Part shown: positions 25,387 through 30,913 of the stretch, one piece after another
Numbering within the stretch: the first letter of the stretch is position 1
Layout of the letters: each line of letters starts with the position of its first letter
The notes under the pieces: model-generated
Seen by the model: the letters and a program-made list of their open reading frames with translations, nothing else
Told to the model about the DNA's origin: nothing
Databases searched by the model: none
From: JAMQPK01 sp963782595
Lineage (GTDB): Bacteria > Acidobacteriota > Vicinamibacteria > Vicinamibacterales > JAMQPK01
Length of the DNA: 64,000 bases
Direction of reading: 5' to 3'
Assembly: GCA_963782595.1 (NCBI GenBank)
Contig: CAWAKJ010000003.1
Location: 62,001 to 126,000 of the forward strand
Program-made: the position numbers and the translations under genes

Positions 25387-25526
25387 GAGCGGCCGTCCTT
25401 CGCCGTTGCGGAATGAAGGATCTCAACTACCGTGAGCGTTGGTGCGCCAGCTCGCTGGAACATGAAGACAATCGGTAGTGCCATGCCGATCGCCAGCAGG
25501 AACACGCTTGTGGAGATGTCAAACAT
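25383..25526 (-). CDS. 47-aa single-helix membrane protein
   Basis: The product is MFDISTSVFLLAIGMALPIV plus FMFQRAGAPTLTVVEILHSA and a short polar tail. It has one membrane helix near the N-terminus. A strong ribosome site (GGAGGA) lies 8 nt upstream of the ATG. Its stop overlaps the next ATG by 4 nt. I recognise no named family. Confidence 0.65.
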   Translation of the reverse strand: MFDISTSVFLLAIGMALPIVFMFQRAGAPTLTVVEILHSATAKDGRS

Positions 25527-25601
25527 GATTCAGTCCTCCTTCGAGTCGGTCTGGAATTGACAGCGAGAGATAGAGGTAGAGCTGGAACAAGACCAGACAG
25601 G

Positions 25602-25802
25602 TTACAGATGCCTGATTGTCGAACGCAACTTGTCGAATTGAAGTTGGATTTCCGCCAGGCGTGTCAACTGAGTGTCCAGCTGAAGATAGAGGCCCTCGAT
25701 CTGCCGTCGCACGACCGTCGGCAGCAGTGCTTGCCGACCAGGCCGTGCCGTGCCGGGTTTGGGCCTGGTCTTCACGCCGCGCTGGGTGAATCGTGGTTTC
25801 AT
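25602..25802 (-). CDS. 66-aa basic/helical protein (copy 1 of a local family)
   Basis: The N-terminus is basic and disordered (MKPRFTQRGVKTRPKPGTAR). The C-terminal half is an amphipathic helix (IEGLYLQLDTQLTRLAEIQL, then QFDKLRSTIRHL). Copy 2 at 28433-28633 is the same length with the same helix, and a third, altered copy lies at 34801-35040. Function unknown. It lies 28 bp after the small membrane gene at 25831 in the same operon. Confidence 0.7.
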   Translation of the reverse strand: MKPRFTQRGVKTRPKPGTARPGRQALLPTVVRRQIEGLYLQLDTQLTRLAEIQLQFDKLRSTIRHL

Positions 25803-25830
25803 GTCGCGTCAGTGCACGAACGCGGCCAGG

Positions 25831-25971
25831 TCACGATTCATGATCCTGCCGATACTCCGCGAGCCACTGCCCGCTGACCGAACCCATGTCGTCCTGCCGG
25901 TACGCCCAGCGTGACAGACAGAAGGGAACGACGCCAGAGGTGACGATCACGCCGACGATGAGCCATAACAT
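25831..25971 (-). CDS. small membrane protein with QWLAEYRQDH tail (paralogue)
   Basis: The 46-aa product is MLWLIVGVIVTSGVVPFCLS, then RWAYRQDDMGSVSGQWLAEY and RQDHES. It has one helix and the same C-terminal motif as 19881-20033. ATG 25971 lies 42.5 bp from the centre of the operator at 26005-26022, with a TATCAT hexamer at 25983-25978, so transcription should start at or next to the ATG. It heads a five-gene small-ORF operon running to 25010. Confidence 0.7.
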   Translation of the reverse strand: MLWLIVGVIVTSGVVPFCLSRWAYRQDDMGSVSGQWLAEYRQDHES

Positions 25972-26004
25972 CGCTGCATGATACGTGGCGCGGCACGACG
26001 GGCG

Positions 26005-26022
26005 CTGTCCTGAACAGCACAT
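26005..26022. promoter_or_regulatory. candidate Crp/Fnr-type operator and minus-strand promoter
   Basis: CTGTCC-TGAACA-GCACAT, centre 26013.5. On the minus strand TATCAT is centred 33 bp downstream (25983-25978), and the ATG of the small membrane gene is 42.5 bp downstream. Confidence 0.6.
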
Positions 26023-26060
26023 GGACAATATGGTCTACAAGCGGTTTCCTAATACGGGTC

Positions 26061-26132
26061 TCCTTGCGCCTTCTCACATGCCTTGCGCCTTCCGACTATC
26101 GACTTGCGCCTTGCGACTAATCCCTAATCCCT
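26061..26132 (+). repeat. low-complexity intergenic words
   Basis: CCTTGCGCC/CCTTGCGAC words repeat four times, followed by AATCCCTAATCCC. There is no coding potential. It lies between the two divergent candidate promoters at 26013 and 26148. Confidence 0.6.
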
Positions 26133-26140
26133 TATCAAGT

Positions 26141-26156
26141 TGTTCCGTATTGAACA
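26141..26156. promoter_or_regulatory. candidate operator and promoter of the cold-shock gene
   Basis: TGTTC-CGTATT-GAACA is a perfect dyad centred at 26148.5. TATCGT is centred exactly 33 bp downstream (26179-26184). Transcription would begin near 26191, giving the cold-shock gene a leader of about 57 nt. Confidence 0.5.
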
Positions 26157-26247
26157 GCCTGACGGCAGTGGGCTTGGGTATCGTTATTGGTAGCACTTCA
26201 TCAACGTTTCACTCGGCGAATCAACGCACAAGACAGGAAACAGCGCA

Positions 26248-26451
26248 ATGTCAACCAATGGCACCATCAAACGTCTCGTCAGCGACAAAGGGTTCGGATT
26301 TATCGCCGCAGGCGACGGAATCGAATATTTCTTTCATCAGTCGGCATGTGTGCAGACCTCGTTCGACGAGCTCCGCGAGGGGCAGTCGGTGACGTTCGAC
26401 ATTGGCCATGGAGCGAAGGGGCCGAGAGGGGAGAACGTCAAGCTCGCGTGA
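26248..26451 (+). CDS. cold-shock protein (CspA family)
   Basis: The 67-aa single OB-fold protein shows RNP-1 as KGFGFIAAGD and RNP-2 as YFFHQSA, followed by LREGQSVTFDIGHGAKGPRG. Members bind single-stranded RNA/DNA and act as RNA chaperones. AGGAAA lies upstream of the ATG. A closely related copy is encoded on the minus strand at 27079-27276. Confidence 0.92.
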   Translation: MSTNGTIKRLVSDKGFGFIAAGDGIEYFFHQSACVQTSFDELREGQSVTFDIGHGAKGPRGENVKLA

Positions 26452-26486
26452 TGCCAGAAGCCCGCAGACGTCTGAGGAGGATCCGC

Positions 26487-26756
26487 TTGACGAATCGAAG
26501 CCTTCTGAAACTGAACGACATCGTGGTGTCGCAGGTCGAAGATGGATACCACTTGTTAATCGTGACCGCGACGCCAGACGAGGAGATGTCGCTCGTGTAC
26601 CGAGGCGACGGCTGGAATGTTCAGTATGCCGTTGCCAAGGGCGCACGGCTCGCGGCAGGAAGAGGCGGCGACCTCTGGTACACGTCGGATAAACAGGCGA
26701 CGTTCGAGTATCTCGAAACGTTTCGCGCGGATCGCCGTCTCACCGCCGTCCACTAG
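26487..26756 (+). CDS. hypothetical 89-aa protein
   Basis: Starting at TTG 26487 with a strong AGGAGG 6 nt upstream, the product reads MTNRSLLKLNDIVVSQVEDG and contains YHLLIVTATPDEEMSLVYRG and YLETFRADRRLTAVH. It is soluble with alternating beta strands; I recognise no family. The open frame reaches back to ATG 26451, overlapping the cold-shock stop, but the TTG has the better ribosome site. It lies 35 bp downstream of the cold-shock gene. Confidence 0.6.
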   Translation: MTNRSLLKLNDIVVSQVEDGYHLLIVTATPDEEMSLVYRGDGWNVQYAVAKGARLAAGRGGDLWYTSDKQATFEYLETFRADRRLTAVH

Positions 26757-26798
26757 GGACTGCCGAGCGCACCATGACATCATCGAGGAGGCCGGCCG

Positions 26799-27050
26799 AT
26801 GCTCGACAGAACACAGACGCTGAAGAAGGTCGATGAGGGCGGTCGCACGACCACCGCAGCCAGCGAACCGGTCTGGGTCGGTTTTATCTGCAAGGGATGC
26901 GGCGCGCCACTGGCGCTGCACCAGTCGAACAATGGCTCGAAACCCGGCGAGCGTTCAGCGCGCGGCTGGCGCGTCCTGTGCCCGAGCTGCGGAGTACCCG
27001 ACTTTCACGAGCTCGGCTCAGCGATGGTCCGAATCACCGCAGCGCTCTAG
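26799..27050 (+). CDS. zinc-ribbon protein (copy 1)
   Basis: The 83-aa protein has two CxxC knuckles, CKGCGAPLALHQ (about 32-43) and CPSCGVPDFHELG (about 62-74), separated by a basic loop (NNGSKPGERSARGWR). This is a single treble-clef or ribbon-type zinc site. Copy 2 at 29411-29641 is very similar. The role is unknown; small ribbons of this kind often bind nucleic acid or protein partners. GAGGAGG precedes ATG 26799. Confidence 0.75.
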   Translation: MLDRTQTLKKVDEGGRTTTAASEPVWVGFICKGCGAPLALHQSNNGSKPGERSARGWRVLCPSCGVPDFHELGSAMVRITAAL

Positions 27051-27078
27051 CCGCCTGCCGCGTCACCAGGCCGGGATA

Positions 27079-27276
27079 CTACGCCGGCCTGACGTTCTCG
27101 CCTCTCGGCCCCTTCGGGCCCCGGCCGACGTCGAACGTCACGGCCTGGCTCTCGCGGAGTTGATTGAAAGGGGTCTCCACGCAGGCCGACTGGTGAAAGA
27201 AATACTCGGTCCCATCGGCTGCCGCGATGAATCCAAACCCCTTGTCGTGGATGAGCTTCTTGATCGTCCCGTCCAT
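27079..27276 (-). CDS. cold-shock protein (CspA family)
   Basis: The 65-aa OB-fold protein reads MDGTIKKLIHDKGFGFIAAA, with FFHQSACVETPFNQLRESQA in the second half. It is about 70% identical to 26248-26451. ATG 27276 is used, as the longer frame is basic and unlike the family. A TATGAT hexamer lies at 27330-27325 on the minus strand, so a leader of about 40 nt is likely. No operator dyad is seen here. Confidence 0.92.
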   Translation of the reverse strand: MDGTIKKLIHDKGFGFIAAADGTEYFFHQSACVETPFNQLRESQAVTFDVGRGPKGPRGENVRPA

Positions 27277-27340
27277 AGATGTGTCGCTTCTCTCGTGTGA
27301 AGGTTGATGTGCGATGAAACCACCATCATACGCGAGAAGG

Positions 27341-28030
27341 CTACGGCCTGAACAGCGCCTTGTTTTCGGCCTTTGCCTTTTCCTTCGCCGCGAGTAAGTC
27401 CTCGGCTTCCTTCTTCCGTCTCGCGATTTCGCGCTGCGGCGCCTCATTGGCATCCAACTGCACGGCTGCGGCGCTGGCGCGCCGCGCGAGATTGTCGAGG
27501 CGCGTGGACGCCACCACGAGCCGGAAGGCCTCCGGATAGGTCACCCGCAGCAACGTGACGGAGTACTCCGTGTCTCCCCAGATTGCGAGCGGTGTATCGG
27601 GGAAGCTGTAGTCGCTGGTCTGTGTGCCGATCGGCCGCGATGCCAGTCGAGAGGTCGGTCCGTAGGTCTCGCTGATCGCGGCGATCATGTCCGCTGCTGT
27701 CATGCCCTCCGTGCGGCGACGGTCATATTCAACCATGACCGTGAACAGTTGGTCTTCGTAGAATCTGAACACGATCATGTCTACGGGATCCGTCTGCCGA
27801 TCGCTCTGGATGCCGTATCGCGGTCGCCACTCCAGTTCCTTGATGATGGCAGGACGCACGTGGATGACCTTTGCGACTCCAGCCGCGGTACCTGTCAACT
27901 TCCCAATCGACGCGAGATCGCTGCCCAACTGGAAGTCCCGATAGCGGAAGGGCTCCTGCGCGGCAATTGTTGATGCGGACAGAAGAACAAGGCACGTGCA
28001 GTGTGCAAGGACGCGGCTGTTGATGACCAT
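27341..28030 (-). CDS. exported protein of unknown function
   Basis: The 229-aa protein starts with a signal peptide (MVINSRVLAHCTCLVLLSAS, then TIAAQEPF). The body (about 25-190) contains YRDFQLGSDLASIGKLTG, RPAIIKELEWRPRYGIQ and TEGMTAADMIAAISETYGP. The tail is a charged helix (REIARRKKEAEDLLAAKEKA). The pattern seems familiar from other acidobacteria but I know of no defined role. Its ATG is 42.5 bp from the operator centre at 28072.5, with TAGTGT in the -10 position. Confidence 0.65.
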   Translation of the reverse strand: MVINSRVLAHCTCLVLLSASTIAAQEPFRYRDFQLGSDLASIGKLTGTAAGVAKVIHVRPAIIKELEWRPRYGIQSDRQTDPVDMIVFRFYEDQLFTVMVEYDRRRTEGMTAADMIAAISETYGPTSRLASRPIGTQTSDYSFPDTPLAIWGDTEYSVTLLRVTYPEAFRLVVASTRLDNLARRASAAAVQLDANEAPQREIARRKKEAEDLLAAKEKAKAENKALFRP

Positions 28031-28063
28031 GTCGCAACACTATGTGAACACCCGTGCCGTCCG

Positions 28064-28081
28064 CTGTGCTGAACAGCACAG
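28064..28081. promoter_or_regulatory. perfect Crp/Fnr-type operator between divergent genes
   Basis: CTGTGC-TGAACA-GCACAG is a perfect 6-bp dyad with 6-nt spacer, centre 28072.5. The plus-strand ATG (28115) and the minus-strand ATG (28030) are both exactly 42.5 bp away. TATAGT (28103-28108) and TAGTGT (28042-28037, minus strand) are each centred 33 bp from the dyad. Confidence 0.7.
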
Positions 28082-28114
28082 ACTGCATTCTTGTGAAGCC
28101 GCTATAGTCCGGGC

Positions 28115-28276
28115 ATGTCAACAGAACGATTCGTCGACGAGGGTTTCGCAGAGCGTTGGGCGGCATGGCAGGCACGCGGTGCGGCCAACGATCGTGCCAC
28201 CAGGCGCAAACTGTTCGTCGTCGTCGCGCTGGTCATCCTGGCCGCGGCAATCCTGAGCGGCGTGGGCTGGTTTTAG
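28115..28276 (+). CDS. 53-aa tail-anchored-type membrane protein
   Basis: The product is MSTERFVDEGFAERWAAWQA, then RGAANDRATRRKLFVVVALV and ILAAAILSGVGWF. A soluble acidic/aromatic N-terminus is followed by one C-terminal membrane helix preceded by basic residues. No named family. TATAGT places the transcript start at the ATG itself, so a leaderless mRNA is expected. First gene of a four-gene unit ending with the Crp/Fnr regulator. Confidence 0.7.
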   Translation: MSTERFVDEGFAERWAAWQARGAANDRATRRKLFVVVALVILAAAILSGVGWF

Positions 28277-28283
28277 TGGGACT

Positions 28284-28436
28284 GTGGCAACAATTTCGTT
28301 GATCCTGCTCACGGTCTGGCTGCTTGGATCGATCAGTTCATATACGATGGGCGGCTTCCTTCATCTGTTCCTGCTTGTGGGGGTCGGCGTGATGGTGCCT
28401 CGTGTCATCTGGGGCCGCAAGTCCGTCGAGGCATGA
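28284..28436 (+). CDS. lmo0937-type small membrane protein
   Basis: The 50-aa product contains LLTVWLLGSISSYTMGGFLH and a second hydrophobic segment ending in WGRK. The WLLG-x3-SYTMGGF-H pattern is that of the lmo0937 family, two-helix proteins often linked to stress genes. The start is GTG 28284, 7 nt after the previous stop. The stop overlaps the next ATG (ATGA), so translation is probably coupled. Confidence 0.75.
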   Translation: MATISLILLTVWLLGSISSYTMGGFLHLFLLVGVGVMVPRVIWGRKSVEA

Positions 28437-28633
28437 AACCACGATTGACTGAACGAGGCGTTCAGCCAAAGCGCAAACCCGGCGCAACAGGTGCTCGTCA
28501 GCACATGCGGCTGCCGGCGAAGGTGCATCGGCTGATCGAGGATATCTATCTTCAGCTGGACGCTCAGTTGACGCGTCTGGCGGAAATCCAACTTCAATTC
28601 GACAAGTTGCGTTCGAAAATCAGGCATCTGTAA
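28433..28633 (+). CDS. 66-aa basic/helical protein (copy 2)
   Basis: It starts MKPRLTERGVQPKRKPGATG and ends in the helix IEDIYLQLDAQLTRLAEIQL, QFDKLRSKIRHL. Same length as copy 1 at 25602-25802, with the C-terminal helix nearly identical. It is coupled to the lmo0937-type gene by a 4-nt overlap and lies 33 bp before the Crp/Fnr gene. Confidence 0.7.
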   Translation: MKPRLTERGVQPKRKPGATGARQHMRLPAKVHRLIEDIYLQLDAQLTRLAEIQLQFDKLRSKIRHL

Positions 28634-28666
28634 CCGCCGGCGCGACCCTGCAGTAACATCTCAGCG

Positions 28667-29341
28667 ATGCCACGCAGGAAGAAGCCGGCCGCGAACTCAG
28701 AATCGCCCGAGTTCGATGCCCAGGTGTTTCTCGACTCGTCAGGCGTGACCAAGAAAGTCGTCGAACACCGTCCGCGTTCCGTGATTTTCGCCCAAGGGGA
28801 TCCCTCCGACAGCGTCATCTACATCCGGAAGGGGGCCGTCAGGCTCTCAGTGCTGTCGCGTGGTGGCAAGGAGGCGATTGTCGCCATGCTCGGGCGCGGA
28901 GATTTCCTCGGGGAAGGTGCCCTCGCCGGGCAGCGCGTGCGCATGGCGACGGCGACCGCCGTGTCGTCCACGACGGTCCTCGTCGTGCCCAAGAAGCAGA
29001 TGATCCAGCTGCTTCAGGATGAAGCCGGGTTCTCGACCCTGTTCATCACGTTCATGCTGTCTCGGAACCTCCGCATCGAAGAGGATCTCGTGGACCAGTT
29101 GTTCAACTCCAGCGAGAAACGGCTCGCCCGCACGCTGCTGCTGCTGGCCCGTTATGGCATGGAGGATCGACCGCAGGGCGTGCTGCCTCATCTATCGCAG
29201 GAAACGCTGGCGGAAATGATCGGCACGACACGGTCGCGCGTGAACTTCTTCATGAACAAGTTCAGGAAACTCGGATTCATCGAATACAACGGCGGCCTCA
29301 AGATCAACACGGCGCTGCTGAGCGTGGTTCTTCACAAGTAG
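28667..29341 (+). CDS. Crp/Fnr-family transcription regulator (copy 1)
   Basis: The 224-aa protein has a cyclic-nucleotide-binding-type beta-roll (about 30-130: VIFAQGDPSDSVIYIRKGAV, GDFLGEGALAGQRVRMATAT), a dimer helix and a Crp-type winged HTH (about 170-215). The recognition helix reads TTRSRVNFFMNKFRKLGFI. It has no cysteine, so an Fnr-like Fe-S cluster is excluded. The pocket motif GE-x-AL...R-M-AT partly fits nucleotide binding. The Glu of the Crp R-E-x3-R contact set is replaced by Ser, which predicts a half-site different from TGTGA. A TAACAT hexamer 8 nt before the ATG suggests its own leaderless promoter in addition to the operon one. Confidence 0.88.
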   Translation: MPRRKKPAANSESPEFDAQVFLDSSGVTKKVVEHRPRSVIFAQGDPSDSVIYIRKGAVRLSVLSRGGKEAIVAMLGRGDFLGEGALAGQRVRMATATAVSSTTVLVVPKKQMIQLLQDEAGFSTLFITFMLSRNLRIEEDLVDQLFNSSEKRLARTLLLLARYGMEDRPQGVLPHLSQETLAEMIGTTRSRVNFFMNKFRKLGFIEYNGGLKINTALLSVVLHK

Positions 29342-29344
29342 CAC

Positions 29345-29362
29345 CTGTCCACTTTCGCACAG
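29345..29362. promoter_or_regulatory. candidate Crp/Fnr-type operator and promoter
   Basis: CTGTCC-ACTTTC-GCACAG, centre 29353.5. TATTAT at 29384-29389 is centred 33 bp downstream. Transcription would start near 29396, 15 nt before the zinc-ribbon ATG. Confidence 0.6.
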
Positions 29363-29410
29363 CGGGCTGGCCCGCTTCGCGCATATTATTTGTACACGGA
29401 GGCTCGGCCG

Positions 29411-29641
29411 ATGCTCAGCAACTCAGCGACGACAAAGAAGGTTGACGACTCAGCTGCCGATGAGGCGTGGGTTGGGTTTCTCTGCAAAAGCTGCGGGGCG
29501 CCGCTTGCGCTGCATCGGTCCAGCAACGGGTCGAAACCTGGCGAGCGTTCGACACGCGGCTGGCGCATCCTCTGCACGAGCTGCGGCGTACCCGATTTTT
29601 ACGAGCTCGGCAGCGCGATGGTGCAAATCAAAGCCACCTAA
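29411..29641 (+). CDS. zinc-ribbon protein (copy 2)
   Basis: The 76-aa protein has knuckles CKSCGAPLALHR and CTSCGVPDFYELG, with the same loop as copy 1 (SNGSKPGERSTRGWR). GGAGG precedes ATG 29411. Unlike copy 1 it stands alone with its own operator-linked promoter. Role unknown. Confidence 0.75.
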   Translation: MLSNSATTKKVDDSAADEAWVGFLCKSCGAPLALHRSSNGSKPGERSTRGWRILCTSCGVPDFYELGSAMVQIKAT

Positions 29642-29725
29642 GCCGCGAAACAGAGTCTCTTCTGCAGTTCCAGTTTTCGAGGCGCCATCTTCGAGTGAAG
29701 TGAACGCGTGAACGGCTGCCGTAGT

Positions 29726-29743
29726 GTCCGGCTTTAGCCGGAC
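29726..29743. repeat. short REP-like palindrome
   Basis: GTCCGGC-TTTA-GCCGGAC is a perfect 7-bp stem. Confidence 0.6.
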
Positions 29744-29760
29744 CGCGTAAGCGTCCCGCA

Positions 29761-29966
29761 GGCGGTTGGGTTGGCCTTGCTGCAGCGCGAATCCGAAGCT
29801 CCGGGGCCGGACGCGCGCTGCGAGGCCCGACGTGACCGTCCGACGCGAGGTCCCTCCTTCGCTCGGTCAACCTCGCTCGATGCCCCGAGGCTTCTCGCGC
29901 GGTCAGGCGTGGCGTGTCGGCCGCCTGCGCACGGCTTCGCGTCGCAGCAAGGCCAACCCAACCGCC
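29761..29966. repeat. 206-nt long palindrome with 23-bp perfect outer stem
   Basis: The outer arm at 29761-29783 (begins GGCGGTTGGGTTGGCCTTGC) is exactly complementary to 29944-29966. Pairing continues inward as CGAAGC/GCTTCG. No ORF. Confidence 0.8.
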
Positions 29967-30076
29967 CGTGTGACGCGACCCGGTTGTGAAACAGCGACAT
30001 AACCAGGATGCGTGTGAAACGCTCCGGCCATCGGATGCTCACGCCGATGTTTGGTGCGCGGGCCATGGATACTCTG

Positions 30077-30249
30077 CCCCGTTGGCCGATTGAATTGACG
30101 CAGGAGGGATCATGCTCGCCATGCGGGAGGCGGATCTGTCTGCAAGCGGCCGTGTTCGTGCACCGTCAGTTCCGGCCGCGGCGCAGACAGATCCGCCTCT
30201 CGCGTTGGCGGCATGATTGCCGGCTACGTCAATTCAACTGGCCACGGGG
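30077..30249. repeat. 173-nt long imperfect palindrome
   Basis: The outer arms CCCCGTTGGCC...TTGAATTGACG (from 30077) and CGTCAATTCAA...TGGCCACGGGG (to 30249) pair. Inner arms GGCGGATCTGTCTGC (from 30129) and GCAGACAGATCCGCC pair perfectly. A final GCGGCCG/CGGCCGC closes the loop. Confidence 0.8.
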
Positions 30250-30319
30250 GTTCAGACGCGTTGCCACGAGCCGCACGTATACGTGAGCTGCCGCCTGGCG
30301 CGAGGTCATGAAACCAGTT

Positions 30320-30508
30320 CTAGCGATCGATGTATTCCACGTACCCGCCCGGAGCTTCGTCGCGTACGATCATGACCTTCAGGATTCGATCCTCGCGCAG
30401 CAGGTCAGCCGCACCGAGGCGCGCCGACTCGATCGACGGGTAGTCGGTCGAGGCCTGGGGCAAGGCGCTCGCCGACCCCCGCCTCATGGTTGGAACCAGT
30501 CTGAACAT
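30320..30508 (-). CDS. 62-aa protein of unknown function
   Basis: The product starts MFRLVPTMRRGSASALPQAS and ends in SARLGAADLLREDRILKVMI and VRDEAPGGYVEYIDR. A helix-strand pattern with a conserved-looking VEYIDR end suggests a real small protein, but I cannot name it. ATG 30508 is 41.5 bp from the operator centre at 30549.5. TAGAGT lies at 30520-30515 on the minus strand, consistent with a leaderless transcript. Confidence 0.55.
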   Translation of the reverse strand: MFRLVPTMRRGSASALPQASTDYPSIESARLGAADLLREDRILKVMIVRDEAPGGYVEYIDR

Positions 30509-30540
30509 ATACCCACTCTAGAGCGTCGGTGTGTTGTGAG

Positions 30541-30558
30541 CTGTGCAATCGGGTACAG
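30541..30558. promoter_or_regulatory. candidate Crp/Fnr-type operator between groES and the 62-aa gene
   Basis: CTGTGC-AATCGG-GTACAG, centre 30549.5. The groES ATG is 43.5 bp downstream with GACAAT (30580-30585) centred 33 bp away. The divergent ATG is 41.5 bp away with TAGAGT 32 bp away. No CIRCE element is present. Confidence 0.6.
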
Positions 30559-30592
30559 CGCAGCACCAGGCGTGCACGGGACAATCAGGGAT

Positions 30593-30913
30593 ATGAATGT
30601 CAGACCGCTTCACGACCGAATCATCGTTCAACGCCTGGATGATGAAGGCGAACAGAAAATCGGCGGAATCATCATCCCCGACTCCGCCAAAGAAAAGCCT
30701 CAGCAAGGAAGAGTGCTCGCCGTCGGTGATGGAAGAATGACCGACGAAGGCAAACGAATCCCTCTGGACGTACTGCCAGGTAACCTCATCCTGTTCGGCA
30801 AGTACTCGGGCCAGGAGATTAAGCTCGAGGGCACGGACTACCTCATCGTGAAAGAGGACGAAGTGCTCGCCGTCATCGACGCTGCGACCCGGAAGACGGA
30901 GAAGGATACCTAA
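30593..30913 (+). CDS. groES: co-chaperonin GroES
   Basis: The 106-aa protein reads MNVRPLHDRIIVQRLDDEGE, with the mobile loop EQKIGGIIIPDSAKEKPQQG and GRVLAVGDGRM. It caps the GroEL ring during ATP-dependent folding. The C-terminus carries a 10-residue extension (AATRKTEKDT). The ATG is chosen by family fit; it lies 43.5 bp from an operator centre and has almost no leader. The stop overlaps the groEL ATG (TAATG). Confidence 0.93.
   Translation: MNVRPLHDRIIVQRLDDEGEQKIGGIIIPDSAKEKPQQGRVLAVGDGRMTDEGKRIPLDVLPGNLILFGKYSGQEIKLEGTDYLIVKEDEVLAVIDAATRKTEKDT

Larger units (their letters stand above)
29642..30319. other. 678-bp region without genes, holding three palindromes
   Basis: I find no coding sequence. 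The region holds an 18-nt palindrome and two long imperfect palindromes (listed separately), so most of it can fold back on itself. Confidence 0.6.

Noticed and set aside
26061..26132. Telomere-like or CRISPR-like array (CCTTGCG / AATCCCTAATCCC)
   Set aside because: Units are too short and lack regular spacers; low-complexity words only. No CRISPR array or cas gene is present in the window.
27353..27370. Operator dyad upstream of the minus-strand cold-shock gene
   Set aside because: At the position 33 bp from its TATGAT hexamer the sequence does not fit TGTNC-N6-GNACA.
28424..28633. tRNA, rRNA or riboswitch genes
   Set aside because: I looked through the gaps of the small-gene cluster, including this stretch, and saw no cloverleaf, rRNA core or known riboswitch pattern. 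A covariance-model scan would be decisive.
30541..30592. CIRCE element before groES
   Set aside because: I looked for TTAGCACTC-N9-GAGTGCTAA and found none; only the Crp/Fnr-type dyad is present.
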